From Paragordius varius (taxonomy: Eukaryota; Nematomorpha): 64,000 bases of DNA. A program made the position numbers and the translations under genes. The notes beneath the pieces were generated by a model. It ran no database searches. It saw nothing but the letters and a program-made list of their open reading frames with translations, and was not told the DNA's origin. This document shows positions 52,845-64,000 of the stretch, in pieces. The stretch is taken from NCBI GenBank assembly GCA_964247055.1, contig OZ176055.1, positions 7,006,001-7,070,000 on the forward strand. The letters are read 5' to 3'. Every line of letters starts with the position of its first letter. The first letter of the stretch is position 1.

Positions 52845-54978
52845 TTATATTTCTCGTTTAATCCAAGCCCGTATTTGGGTTGGAAGTGATTGGAAATCAT
52901 ACAATTTATCCAGATTATCGATAAAGTATTTGAGTTTATACTGCATATTCGTAGTGTAAGGTAAATAATGAAACATAGGATCTATATCCATATACGGCGA
53001 TGATAAATTTTCATAGGCTGTTAATACATTATTATTATTATTAATATTGTTTGATGAATAAAATGTATTGTGCTGCGCACCTAAAGTCGTCTCAGATAGA
53101 ATTAAATTATGACTGCTGCTGGCTGTTGATGATTTATTTGAATGATCTTTCTGAAGGCCTCCTGTATAATTTTGGCATAGGGGTTTGATAAATTCCCATT
53201 GAATTAAACGTTTGAAAGCCTGTAGGATTATTAAAAAACCAATAACAACACCACAACATTTTTAATCAAGAGTGGTCAACTTATCTAAAAGAGAGTAAGT
53301 TCATTTATAAATTTTGCTATAAATTAATTCAATAATTTTTTGTATAGGTCGAATTGATAATAATTATTGGTTATACTAATGTGAATTGATTTTAAAGTTG
53401 TGGTTAAATTCACTTTTTATCTAATTATATAAAGTAGAATAATCGCTTGAACAAAGTAGTTTATAAACAAAAAATACTTGTTGAAATATGGAGTCTGGAA
53501 CATTTTTGAAAACATTTCGTATTTCAGTTGTCCTATTCAGCTCTAAATTAAAAAATACGAAAATCCGCATTTAAACACTTGTAAAAATTATAATTATAAC
53601 AAAAATAATTTATCCATTTAATGACACAAAAAACAAAATATGTTATTTTAATCGTTACATGTGGTTAGAAGATCTTTATAAAATAAAAATTAAGCTTTAA
53701 CTCCATTAACCATTGATAAAATAACCAATCATTTAAAATATTCAGCATATCATTCAATAGACTTGAAAGATATAAAATTAATTAGCAATTATTTGCGTAG
53801 CCTTGTTTAAAAAAATATTATTTATCTAAAAAAAATAATTATAATATACAATCATGATAATTATACCTTTTAAGCAAGCATCAAAATTAAGACAAGGTAC
53901 ATCTGAATCACTTTTGTTAAAAAGCAGGAGAGCAGAATATAGCATAGACAATTCGAGATATGTCAAATCTGTAAAAACGTAAGTTTACATTAAATCTTAC
54001 CCTTAATTTTATGAAATTCGTGTGGAATTTGATTGCTCATTGATGTGTAAATTGAATAATTAATTGATTTTTGATGTAGGGGTTTGCTAATATTCATGTA
54101 ATAATCGGTTAATATATTTCTTACGAGTTCTATGTCAGATGTGTAGGCATATATATTTTGTAATTCCACCCTAAACTTGGACGATTCGATTAACTAAAAT
54201 AAGTTATAATTAGTGTATACATCTGTGGTGACTTCCGAATTTAAAGGTGACAAAAATTTTAAAACAACTTTATAAAATGTGTCAAAATCTTGTATCGGTT
54301 TCACCAATAATTGATTGCTGCCAAATCTAGATTTAATCCGTTTTTCCAGGCTTTCAAAACAATTCTATATAAAATATTTTTCTCATATACAATATGAGTA
54401 GAAAACCCAACAATCAATAAAGATATGGATCGGGAGTGACACGAATCTATTAACAAATAAAGAAGCTTCTGATATTTTTCTGCCGTATAAATCTCAAAAT
54501 TTTCCATAAACCAACATAAAGTTTGAAGGTAATTGTTATTTCCATCTAACACATTGCCTAACACTTCCAATTTCTCTGCATTATTTCCAAGCTATAAATT
54601 ATAAAAAATAAACTGTTAATGGGGTATTTGATTGATAAGACAATTGTTTTAATATCGAATCACAAGCCACATTAATATCATTTTCAAAAATTCCTAACAT
54701 TAAATCTAAAAAAACCATTCATATAAATTGTTATCAGATCTTCCGGGTACTTATTTGAAATAAACTTTTCAATCTTTTAAAAATAAATTCATAATCATTA
54801 CATAGGGAACCGCCATATGTGGTGATATAACCAAAACTGAATCAACTTTTTTGATTTTTATAGTATCATCAATTATATGGGTCAATTTTCTGTATATAAA
54901 ACAAAATCTAAACTGCAAACATGGTTCTAAATCCAAAAGGGAAATCCAAATATCATCAAAATTTAAAGCGTGAGGCAT
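52845..54978 (-). CDS. ORC4: ORC4, origin recognition complex subunit 4, with degenerate Walker A and B motifs, 9 exons
   Basis: ORC4 is an AAA+ family subunit of the complex that marks replication origins and loads MCM. Exons are 54802-54978, 54716-54773, 54614-54693, 54391-54591, 54221-54364, 54001-54193, 53867-53968, 53478-53542 and 52845-53219: 464 aa, human 436. The first six introns are 28, 22, 22, 26, 27 and 32 nt; the last two are 324 and 258. Matches run along the whole human protein: DSVLVIS, ITIYMNG, YQKLLYLLIDS, LLIVGFST, SLEKRIKSRFGSNQ, LTYLELSMLYSALLLF, AFKRLIQWEFIKP and the C-terminal LPTQIRAW. Where human has GPRGSGKT this protein has SPHMAVPY (residues 52-59). Where human has LDEFD it has MENFE (134-138). 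R185 in KSRF aligns with human R209, the arginine finger acting on ORC1. The start aligns with the human N-terminus. Identity is firm; boundaries rest on phase and alignment. Confidence 0.92.
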
Positions 54979-55018
54979 AATAATGACAACTGCTTTAATG
55001 ATTTTACCAAACGATATA

Positions 55019-55913
55019 CAGTCATGTCTATATAGAATTGTCAGAAATTCGTATTTAAATGATTATAATTTTTTTTTAATTGTTTTGATGTTTGATATGT
55101 CAACTTTCAACATGCGCATTTTTAAGCCTTAAAATAATAATAGCCTATTTATTGTAAGAATTTTTAATTTATAATTAAAAGATATTACAAAATATTATTC
55201 TTGATGCACAACATGCGCATATTGTAATTTTTATCTTTTGTAAAATATTAATTATAAAATTTTATTAACTCAAAGTTTAAACACACATAACCAAAATATA
55301 ATTTAAAAGATAAAAATATTTATTGATAATTATAATATTTAAATAAATTTATAATTGTCTTCATATTTTCAAATACTTGAAGACTCTTCACTTGTATCCG
55401 ATTCAAAAGTATAAACTGAGGGAGCTATGTTTTCCTTTAATATTGGATTTCGTTCTGAATTTTTATTTTTTAATATAAACCTTCAAGTACACTAGCTGCC
55501 GAGCAAAGAAGAAATAATGGGTTATCGTTGATATTTATATTTTTTTAAAATAACTTTAGATTTATGATTTATTTCTTTTTATATATATATATATATATAT
55601 AGAGATTAAATGGACATCTGCTTGGGTTTAGTTTATATTTTAAGTGCATGTTAAAAACCCCTAGAAAATGAAAACAAATATCAAACTTGGTTATCATAAA
55701 TTACATGCGCATGTTGTAGATAAAATGTTCAAGAATAATATTTTGCAACATCTTTTAATTATAAATCAAAAATTCTTACAATAAATAGGCTATTATTATT
55801 TTAAGGCTTAAAAATGCGCATGTTGAAAGTTGACATATCAAACATCAAAACAATTAAAAAAAATTATAATCATATAAATACGAATTTCTGTCAATTCTAT
55901 ATAGACATGACTG
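55019..55913. mobile_element. TA-flanked foldback element H, 40 bp upstream of the ORC4 start
   Basis: Ends CAGTCATGTCTATATAGAA and its inverse are flanked by TA on both sides (55017-55018, 55914-55915), fitting Tc1/mariner-type insertion. Arms of about 200 bp are nearly identical, including ATGCGCATGTTG-type blocks. The loop holds a minus-strand coding-like piece (55375-55460) reading NPILKENIAPSVYTFESDTS after a good acceptor, possibly a captured exon. Confidence 0.83.
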
Positions 55914-56749
55914 TAATATAAATGCTGATTAACACTAAGCTTTTTATTTTTTTGTCGTAATTTACATTTTGGGGTAGTTTTATTAGGGCTTTTGTTAATA
56001 AACTACATTTTGATAGTTATTTTAGTTAAAATTTAATTATTAAACATTTTTCTCATGTATTATATAATTTCAGTTTTGGAGTTCTAGAGTCCATTGGGAC
56101 ACCAACACGATTGAAATGACAGCTGATATTTAAATATCAAGTTTTTGCTGGTAAAATGCAGCCTGAAAGCTTTTCAAAGTTAATCATTTACGTTTTCTAA
56201 CCAAAAGATACATTTATTGGTGCATTGGCGATTCAAAAAAAAATTATAGAAAAAATGGCGCCAAAAAAATTTGAGATCAGTATTTACAATTTTACATTAT
56301 TTCAGAAAATGTATTATGTAATGCGACTAGATATTTTAAACTTTGACGCAGTACAAAATTTAAACATACTTTGCCTCTTTTTCCACCATCTTTGTAGTAT
56401 ATTTCACAGTTTCCAAAAAATATATCCAAACGAAATAATATTCTGATAGGGAAATATCAGGATTTACATGGTGCTTTTGGTTTAAATTTTTAGATGTGAG
56501 CTCTGAAAGTACCAAATTTTTTGCATCTTTTAAAATGGACTGTACTGTTAAAATAAACGCAAATCTTCCGACGTTGTGCAATAATGTTAAATATATGCTA
56601 AATTTTGATATCGACTAAATATATTTTTTTAAAAATCCATACTTTCATTATAATTTTTGGCAAAATTTTGTTGAAGCGTACTTCATACTATTTTGAGCAT
56701 GATGGAAGCGATATAAACGGTTGAGATGTTATTCGAATTATACATATAT

Positions 56750-59213
56750 TAATGTGACCAGATATTAAAAACCCTGACGCAGTACAAAATTAAAACATAC
56801 TTTGCCTATTTTTTACACCAGATTTTTGGAGTGTAATAATATATGACATTGTTCGTTACCATTGATAAGCTCATTAGAAACAATAATATCTAACAAATAA
56901 ATTTATAATAAATATAAATGTATGTACATATAATTATATCATATGTTTAATATATGGATATATAATAATAATAGTATATTTCTTTTAAATGCTAACAAAA
57001 TGTAAAAATATTATTAATATATGAATCTTGGTTTATATGATTCTGTGCAGATAGAATCATTCACACACGATCTTATAAGGTTTAGTTCCATAGCTTTTTG
57101 AAAAGTAATAGAACATTATTGGGTTCTCCTAAATCGATTGATTCGAAAAGATATTGAATCATTTAAAATGCGTTATTGAATTTAATTTTGATAATATTGA
57201 AATTAGACGTGGATGAAAAGATACATGAATGGATTGGTTAGAATTTTTTACACAAAATCTAGATGATAAACAAAATATGGACTACTGAAAAAACACAACT
57301 CACAAATAGATACCTTACAAGCAATTATAATAGTCAAACATAATACAGAAGATAATTGTGAAGCTTGAGTCTAACCCAATCAATGTTATATGACGTGACA
57401 TATAATTATTTTTTTATAATAGCAATAATAATAATACTAAAAATAATAAATTATATATATTTTTCAGATTTATGTATTTGTCCCAATTGCGATATTTTAT
57501 CTAAAAAAGCTTCACAATTTTTTTCTGTATTATGTTTAACTATTACAATTGCTTTTAAGGTAACTATTATCCAAAATTTTTGTTTTGGTGCCTTCAATAT
57601 GATGAAAGTAGCGGATTAATATTGGAAGTAATTTTTTCCCGTTGATTGTCGAATGTCAGTAAAAACTGAGATATATTTGGCATTACAAATTTCCTCACTA
57701 TAAGTGTTTGAACAGTGTATGGGTAATACACGTTTTTTAATATGGCTTCGGTCAAAAAGTTTTTGGATCAATTTCGACGTAGACTCAATTGACCTGAAAC
57801 TTTGATTATGTTGAATTATATGAAAAACCCAGGAGGCCTCAGCCAGTACAATCAGTTTCGCACTTGAATCAAATTTTTATTTTGTTAAAATAATTGATAA
57901 TTTTTTATACATCAAAGCAGATGTTTCTGCTAATTTATGCTTTTCGGTGGCCAAATATCTTGTAATATCAGATGATCCACCCGATTTAAATGAAAATCTG
58001 CTTCCACAAATATTGCAATACCTATTTTAATTATTTATAATTTACTTATTTCATTCTATAAATATACCATTTTTCGGTAAAATACCATTTTTTCAAATCC
58101 GAAAGACTTAATAAAACTTAAAACATTCGAAAATTTTATTTAAAAACATATAAGTATTACAAAGTAATAACAGTAGTAGTTTCGGTCCGATTCCATTCAA
58201 TTTTGGCCAAAACTTTAAAATTTTATTCCAATTTTATTTTTGAGTTAAATATATACAAATTATGAGTGATAAGAGCCAAAATGAACAATTAACACCAATA
58301 AATGAAAAATTTATAAAAAAGAATTAGCATATTTTTATTTATAGGAAAAAATAAATATGGTCAAAAATATAATGGTACCTATGTTTTAGTTGCATGCTTT
58401 TAGAAATTTATAGTCCTTTTGATGATTGCTATTTGTTGTTACGCCTCATTAAACACAAAGACATGGAAAAGAAAATTAAAATGAAAAGAATTGATAAAAA
58501 TTTTTTATGTGTGCGTGTGTGTATGTGCCAAATATATAATAGTCTATAAATTTATTTTTGTAGAAAATAATGTATAAGAAAACTGGCTTCAAATTAAAGA
58601 TTAGGGAAGCAAAAAATTAAGAAACATACCACCCATCTAAAATTCGAAAAAGTTATTTTTTTCCTACGAAATATCAGAATTATAACTCAAATATAATGAA
58701 TTATAAAATTAATAAATTACAAAAATTCTAAAAAATAAAGTAAACTCAAACAAAATTTAATTTAGCTGAAACTTATATGAAACAAAAATGAATTTTTAAA
58801 AGATTAAATCACTAAAATATAATTAATTTTGTATTTATTTTTAAGGTCGCTTTTGCGGAAGCCATGAAAGAAGGTCAGTCTAAATCTAGAGTCTGATATT
58901 TATAGTTTTGCCACTGCGCGAATGGCTGCAGACATAAGCAATTTGACCGGTCCAAAACAAAACCCAATTCCATGTATAATTAGAGCAGAAAATAAAATAT
59001 TAAAATTAAACAAAGGCCATAGTTTTTTACCTCAAAAGGACTCATTTTTTAAGAGTACTTTATCAATTCTACAAAATTGTATAAATAAAAAGTAATCAAC
59101 ACATATTTATAAAAAAAATTCGAAAAGCAGTACAAAAGTCAGCGCAGTACAGGCGCGGTTTTTTTTCGAAAACCCAGTACTGTACTGCGAAAAACAGCCT
59201 ATCTGGACACTTT

Positions 59214-59214
<1 letters not shown>
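56750..59214 (-). mobile_element. hAT-like element S (inner copy, 2.5 kb) with transposase relic
   Basis: Ends TAATGTGACCAGATA and (inverted) TAAAGTGTCCAGATA. ACATATAT flanks both sides (56742-56749 and 59215-59222), although the right copy merges into a TA microsatellite. The subterminal CAGTACTGTACTG palindrome (about 59176) is shared with the outer copy. The interior holds a BED-finger transposase relic on the minus strand. Confidence 0.7.
57480..58030 (-). pseudogene. decayed hAT-type transposase N-terminus (BED zinc finger)
   Basis: Read on the minus strand from 58030: YCNICGSRFSFKSGG, then SSDITRYLATEKHKLAETSA, a BED-type CxxC...H finger with one His replaced by Tyr. Downstream VLAEASWVFHIIQHNQSFRS continues as in hAT-like transposases with an N-terminal BED finger. 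Stops break it. A 55-bp piece (AAGCAATTRTAATAGTYAAAC) recurs inverted at 57312-57368 and 57514-57568. Confidence 0.55.

Positions 59215-59217
<3 letters not shown>

Positions 59218-59272
<55 letters not shown>
59218..59272. repeat. (TA)n microsatellite
   Basis: About 27 uninterrupted TA units at the right border of the inner S element. It probably grew from the TA-rich target duplication. Confidence 0.9.
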
Positions 59273-59276
<4 letters not shown>

Positions 59277-60329
59277 ATTTGATAATGATAAACATTTTTC
59301 TCACTCAGAATTTTAATAAAATATTCGTTCGCTTTCAAATTTATGTTAAACAAAATGTGTTTTTTACAAACATTCACCAAAATTTGCAAGCAAACAAATC
59401 TTTAATTTTAAAATTATTAACGTATAGTAATGTTCAACATTATCGAATTATTTAAAAGGAGTTTCATTATACCTTAAAGCGTTATACCGTTGCTTCAAAA
59501 TAGTTTGAAGTAAGCTTCAACAAAATATCTCAAATTTGTCATGCAAAAATAAGAAAACTAATAAAAATTTAAGTTTAAATTTAAAAATTAATATCATACC
59601 TCCCACCAGGAGTATAAAAAATGTAAACTTTTATTTTGTTAATACGAAAAAAAGGTTTTTTCGAAAACATATTCCATATATAAAATTTTATATACCAGGA
59701 ATTACAATTTTTTATATAATTTTCCGTCTGATTATTATAACAAAAAATACTTTATAAACCTGATTATAAAATATAAATTAATTTTGTTAAATTTTGATGC
59801 ACCTCTTTTTGCGGAAGCCCTGAGAGAAAGAGTCACAGAATATAACGGTGTGGAGGGCGAGATTTATAGTTTCGCCACTGCATAAAAGGCTGAAATCATA
59901 ATCGGTTTGACCAATCCAAAATTGTATAATTCGAGAAGAAAATAAAATATTAACCAATTAAAAATAGGCCAATCTTAGTTTTTTACCGCAAAATAAACCA
60001 TTTCTTTACAAATTATGGGTTTATTTTTACAGAGGGTACTATATCAAATTCTAAAATAATTTTTAAATAAAAGGTAAATATGTATTCATAAAATTTTTTT
60101 GATTTCAAAAAGCAGTACAAAAGTGGGCGCAGTACAGGCAGTTTTTTCCGAAAATCCAGTACTGTACTGAACAGCCTATCTGGTCACATTAGTATTATGT
60201 GCAAAAAAGGCTATGAAAGCATATATTAGAGTCAGCTTAATACCTTGAATACTTTTTAAGATATTTAAATTTCAAATCGCTCTGGGATATAAAACCACCC
60301 TAAAAGATAATCGTCATACAACAATTTTG

Positions 60330-60825
60330 AGCCATAAATGCACTAAGATTTGGTCGTCACATGATATCAAATTAAAAACCAAAATCAGATTAATCAAGGC
60401 TATATTATTCCCCACATTACTTTACATAAGTTGGACAGGGAAAAATGATTAAAGATCATTATTACGCTATGGGTATGCAGGAAAGTTCTTCAAGCAAAAT
60501 TGTCAGACACCCAACATTACTATTTTAAACAAAATTAATTCCAAAATGTCTCTACTTAGCAGCTAATACGCTAAAACCCTTCTACTTCAGCCACATTATA
60601 AGATCCAATACACTCGAAAAGTCAATGATGCTGAGAAAAGTGAGAGGAACTCGTAAAAGTGGAGGAAAAAGAGCTCGCTGGATGGATAACATCCTCAAAA
60701 AACAAATTTAACATTAGCCGAATAAAATGGTAGATCTGGTATAGGTAGGGAGTGGAAATAACATTTTCAATGTTGCAAGTTAGTCGGAATCGACCTTAGC
60801 AACAACAACAAGAAAAAATAAACGC
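60330..60825 (+). mobile_element. 5'-truncated LINE, 3' end only
   Basis: The plus strand reads IRLIKAILFPTLLY (end of a reverse transcriptase), then FSHIIRSNTLEKSMMLRKV and TRKSGGKRARWMDNILKK, the typical C-terminal tail of craniofugal animal non-LTR elements. It ends in a short CAACAACAACAAG tail, as expected for a LINE 3' end. Frames are broken by stops. It abuts the Ty3/gypsy fossil. Confidence 0.8.
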
Positions 60826-60929
60826 ATTCACCTTAATACATGTGAATACATTTATACTAATTATATTAGATATATACATAGATAGATCATTATATACAAA
60901 AGAACATATACAATAAATTAATTCTTATT

Positions 60930-63900
60930 TACCGTATCTGACGTTACTTGTGGTCCCATCTATTATCGGTAGCCAAGACGCAATGGCAGACGAACCAATG
61001 AATGTAACAGCTCCTCACGCTAGCATTGCCAATTTATCCATTAAAAATTACAATAATAATAATAATAGCAATCGACAATATCGTAACAGCAATAATAATA
61101 TCAATCGGTTACAACATAATAGACCCTACCGAAAACAATAATAAAATCATCCATGCAAACATTGCGGCTTCACACACTCACCCAACAAAGTTCCAGCCTG
61201 GGGACGATAGTGCTACAAAGGCGGAAAATTGAACCATTTTGCTAGGATGTGCGGCCAAGAGACAAAAACCTTTCTTCAAAAGGCAACTATTGAAGGATGT
61301 CATGGTAGATGAAATGCTCAAACACCTTTACTGATAACATAAGAAATAAACGGTCTGAAAAAAGACTTCATCTATGATAGCGGTTCTGATATCAGTGTAA
61401 TAAACTATCCCACTTGGGAACAAATAGGTAAACCCAAATTAAGACCGACACCGCCAGTGAAATCATACAACAACACGACAGTGCCAATGATGGGAATAGC
61501 AAGAGTTTACGTCCAGGTAAAAGGCAAACAAATGGGGACATATGAGTCCTGAGTAAAACGATGGGGATGCACCACTGATCTGTGGACTGGACTGGATGGC
61601 TAAATTCCAGATTGAGATGCCACAGGTTAAAATTAATCTTAAATTAAATGAGATTTGCGAAAATTTTAAAAACTTATTCAAAAGTTAGGGTCTTATACAG
61701 ACCCTGTAAAAAAATTCGCATTGCAGCGAATGCGACCGAAAGTATGGCCATGTCACAAGGTACCTTTTCCATTAAAAGAAAAGGTAGAAGAGCTGACGAG
61801 GCTAGAAAAGTTAGGCATCTTAGAGCCGGTTGATCCTAACATTACACCTGTAACATGGGCCAAGCCGGTTAATGTACTTAAACCGAATGGCAAATTGATA
61901 ATATGCATTGATTTTCGGGTAACGATTAATAAGTGGTTGCAAGTAGACTCTCATATAATCACCACGTTTGATGAGTTGGTGTTGAAAATAGGCGAAGGTA
62001 TCACATTCACAAAAATTTATTTAAAAGATGCTTACCTCCAAATGCCAGTGGCCGAGAAGAATTGTTAACAATATCAACACATAAAGGTTTTTTTAGATAC
62101 AAACGCATCTTCCAACGGGTGATGGAACAGGTACTGGCTGAAAGTCCGGGAACTTGCGTATATTTAGATTACGTCCTAGTGACTGGAAAATGAGCACATT
62201 AACAATTAAAAAACGTATTAAATCGTCTCGATAAAGCCGGATTCAAATGAGGACAAGATAATATAATCATAGGTGGCAGAATCAGTTAACTATTTAGGGT
62301 TTGAAATATCGAAAAAGGGTATAGGCCCATATAAAAACAAAATCAAGGCAATTAAGGAATTAAAAAGGCCGGTAGATAAAAAGTCATTACGTCGTTTTTT
62401 AGGTTTTTGACGCTTCACGAACGTTTTATACCAAAATTATAAATTATAGTCCGTCCCTTACATGAAATAACTAGTAAGAATACGAGATGGTTTTGGACCG
62501 AGAAACATGAGAAAAGCTTTGCAGCTAAGAATTTGTTAACCGAAAAAGTGTTTTCAACACCATATAATCCGGATAGGAAATTGATAATAGAAACTGGTGT
62601 GTCAGATTTAGGATTTGGGTGTATTTTAAGTTATGAGAATACCGATAGCGTATGCCTCACAAACAACGCCTAAAGGAATTATTCCACTATCGAGAGGGAA
62701 TTAAAAGCAATATTGTTGCGTTAAGAAAGTTTCATAGTTTCGTATATGGTAGAAAATTTATAATATTAACTGACCATTTACCCTTAGTAAAGTTAATGAA
62801 TAGAGATCGAAATTTAATATAAATACATAATATTAAAAGATGGATTAATATAATAAATGAATACAACTTTGAAATTAGTCATCAAAAGGGGACAAAAATA
62901 AAGCTGATTATTTGTCGAGATGCCGATTGACGAGATCGTTGCCTATGATGAAGATTATGCGGTTACCAGATATCTAAGGTTTTTGAAGTGTCATAGCGTG
63001 CGGTTAGGCAGAGATGAAATTTAAAAAGAAACCGCATCAGATCTAGTATTACAAAAAGTAATTAAAGCGTTAAACAACCATGACTGAAGTTCTCCAGAAT
63101 TAGAAAAGTTTGTAAACCGTAAAGACGAGTTGGCATATCAAATGATCGGATTATAATTCCGAAGCCCCTCAAAAGAGAGGTGGGAGATACCTACACAGCG
63201 GTCATAACAAAGTAGAAACCATGAAAGCGATGGCCAGATTTACGTGTTATTGGCCAGAATTAGAAATGACCTGATAAAAGCTGTAGTCAGTGTGAATCGT
63301 GAACGTAGTAGGCCGAACGTTACTCAGAATTCCACGTATTAGTGGGATCATAATGTTGCTGTGTGGGAGCGTTTGCATATTGATATAGCCGGACCGGTTG
63401 ACGGCTATTATTGGTTGTTGATAATTGTTAGTGCCTCGAAATGGGCAGAAGGGTTTATTTTAAAAAAGGTAACCGCAGCGAATAAAATCCATAAAGTAAA
63501 GTAGAAGAAACGTTTGTAAGGTTTGGCTTTGCAAGAGAGATCGTTAGCGATAACGCTTCATATTTTAACAAAGAGTACTTCACGTCAACCTTAAATACGT
63601 TAGGGGTGAAACATATTAAGGTTACCCCCTACCATCCTAAGAGTAATGGGATGGTAGAAAGGTTAGTAGGTACAATAAAAAATAAATACAAAAGAATAAA
63701 AAATAATGCGATATCCACCCACAAAGCGTTTAACACTAGCATATGGGCGTATAGAAACTCTATCCACTCGACAACTAAAGAGACCCCGGTCCAATTAATG
63801 TTCAAGCGTACACCCCATACCACCTTAACCTGGTTAAATAGTAGGGCAAGATTGTTAGAGGCAGTCCGACGTTAGTTTGCGATCAATGAACCAGTAAAGA

Positions 63901-64000
63901 TCAAAAATGAACTAATCCAGGATGGTACGCCGGGGAGATCACGGACCATACAGGGTTATTGTCATGCAAGGTGTGGGTCAAAGACCAGGAGAAACTCGTG
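60930..64000 (+). mobile_element. Ty3/gypsy (Metaviridae) LTR retrotransposon fossil, cut by the window end
   Basis: Parts in order: an Asn-rich gag-like segment with zinc-knuckle remains (about 60950-61300), aspartic protease (about 61330-61560), reverse transcriptase (about 61720-62420), RNase H (about 62430-62930) and integrase (about 63190 to the edge, with HPKSNGMVERLVGT). This gag-protease-RT-RNaseH-integrase order is that of Ty3/gypsy. It is broken, with many interruptions spread over all domains, so it is a moderately old copy. The left LTR could not be delimited and the right end lies outside the window. Confidence 0.93.

Larger units (their letters stand above)
56395..59560. mobile_element. 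foldback E fragment inserted in outer S, itself split
   Basis: The left part (56395-56749) matches the left half of the element at 39076 (CACAGTTTCCAAAAAAT, ATTCTGATAGGGAAAT). The right part (about 59283-59560) matches its middle (GCTTCAACAAAATAT, CAAATTTATGTTAAA). The two parts are separated by the inner S element. The right terminus is not recognisable. Confidence 0.6.
56320..60192. mobile_element. hAT-like element S (outer copy), inserted in G
   Basis: Left end AATGCGACTAGATA and inverted right end CTAATGTGACCAGATA. A perfect 8-bp duplication TATTATGT flanks it (56312-56319 and 60193-60200), directly at the break in G. The right subterminal part has the CAGTACTGTACTG palindrome (about 60155-60175). 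Confidence 0.82.
55967..60305. mobile_element. MITE family G, copy 2, split by nested insertions
   Basis: The left half (55967-56319) and right end (60201-60305) match the intact 455-bp copy at 42527-42981. TTTTGGGGTAGTTTT lies at the left and CCACCCTAAAA at the right. Everything between is inserted material. The insertion point corresponds to TTTTTGTATAATACGTC near 42885. Confidence 0.85.

Noticed and set aside
54614-54773. Frameshift in ORC4 at a run of seven T
   Set aside because: Removing a 22-nt GT-AG intron (54694-54715) restores both frame and the exact length of the human alignment, so no shift is needed.
57365-57619. Plus-strand 84-aa open frame with hydrophobic stretch
   Set aside because: It is antisense to a decayed BED-finger transposase within a nested hAT element.

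Overview
The window is nuclear DNA of a small animal. It is very AT-rich, and every recognisable gene is animal-type and spliced. Two intron classes sit side by side. CLASP and the glycine-transporter gene have mostly long, repeat-filled introns. ATP6V1F, ORC4 and an unidentified helical gene carry GT-AG introns of only 21-32 nt. Such tiny introns are established for dicyemid mesozoans (Dicyema), so I infer a dicyemid-like animal; this is inference, not proof.

Layout, left to right. The 3' 31 exons of CLASP (microtubule plus-end TOG protein) fill 871-14774 on the plus strand. An unrecognised secretory or membrane protein of about 585 aa lies at 17794-21113. On the minus strand follow tRNA-Ala(AGC) at 21800-21872 and ATP6V1F, a V-ATPase subunit, at 22058-22513. 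A hAT transposon with a dead transposase occupies 22922-25328, next to a fragment resembling an opsin-type GPCR. CIAPIN1 (minus, 26555-27745) and PSME3IP1 (plus, 27858-29956) are head to head, with 112 bp between their start codons. A glycine-transporter-like SLC6 gene spans 35007-43802, and a 699-aa helical protein of unknown identity spans 46162-52251. ORC4 (minus, 52845-54978) has lost its Walker A and B motifs but keeps the arginine-finger segment. The right end is repeats: a foldback element, a four-deep nest of DNA transposons (55967-60305), a LINE 3' end, and a broken Ty3/gypsy fossil running off the edge.

The genes are unrelated housekeeping and signalling genes (cytoskeleton, proton pump, cytosolic Fe-S assembly, proteasome regulation, transport, DNA replication), so no pathway cluster is seen. 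The main novelties are (a) ORC4 without its nucleotide-binding motifs, (b) a minimal CIAPIN1, (c) gene-specific ultra-short introns, and (d) foldback element families that share TATACCATTT termini and a fixed 21-bp subterminal repeat period while the repeat sequence differs completely between families.

Limits: exon borders were read by eye from splice signals, reading phase and remembered family sequences. Nothing was aligned or searched.
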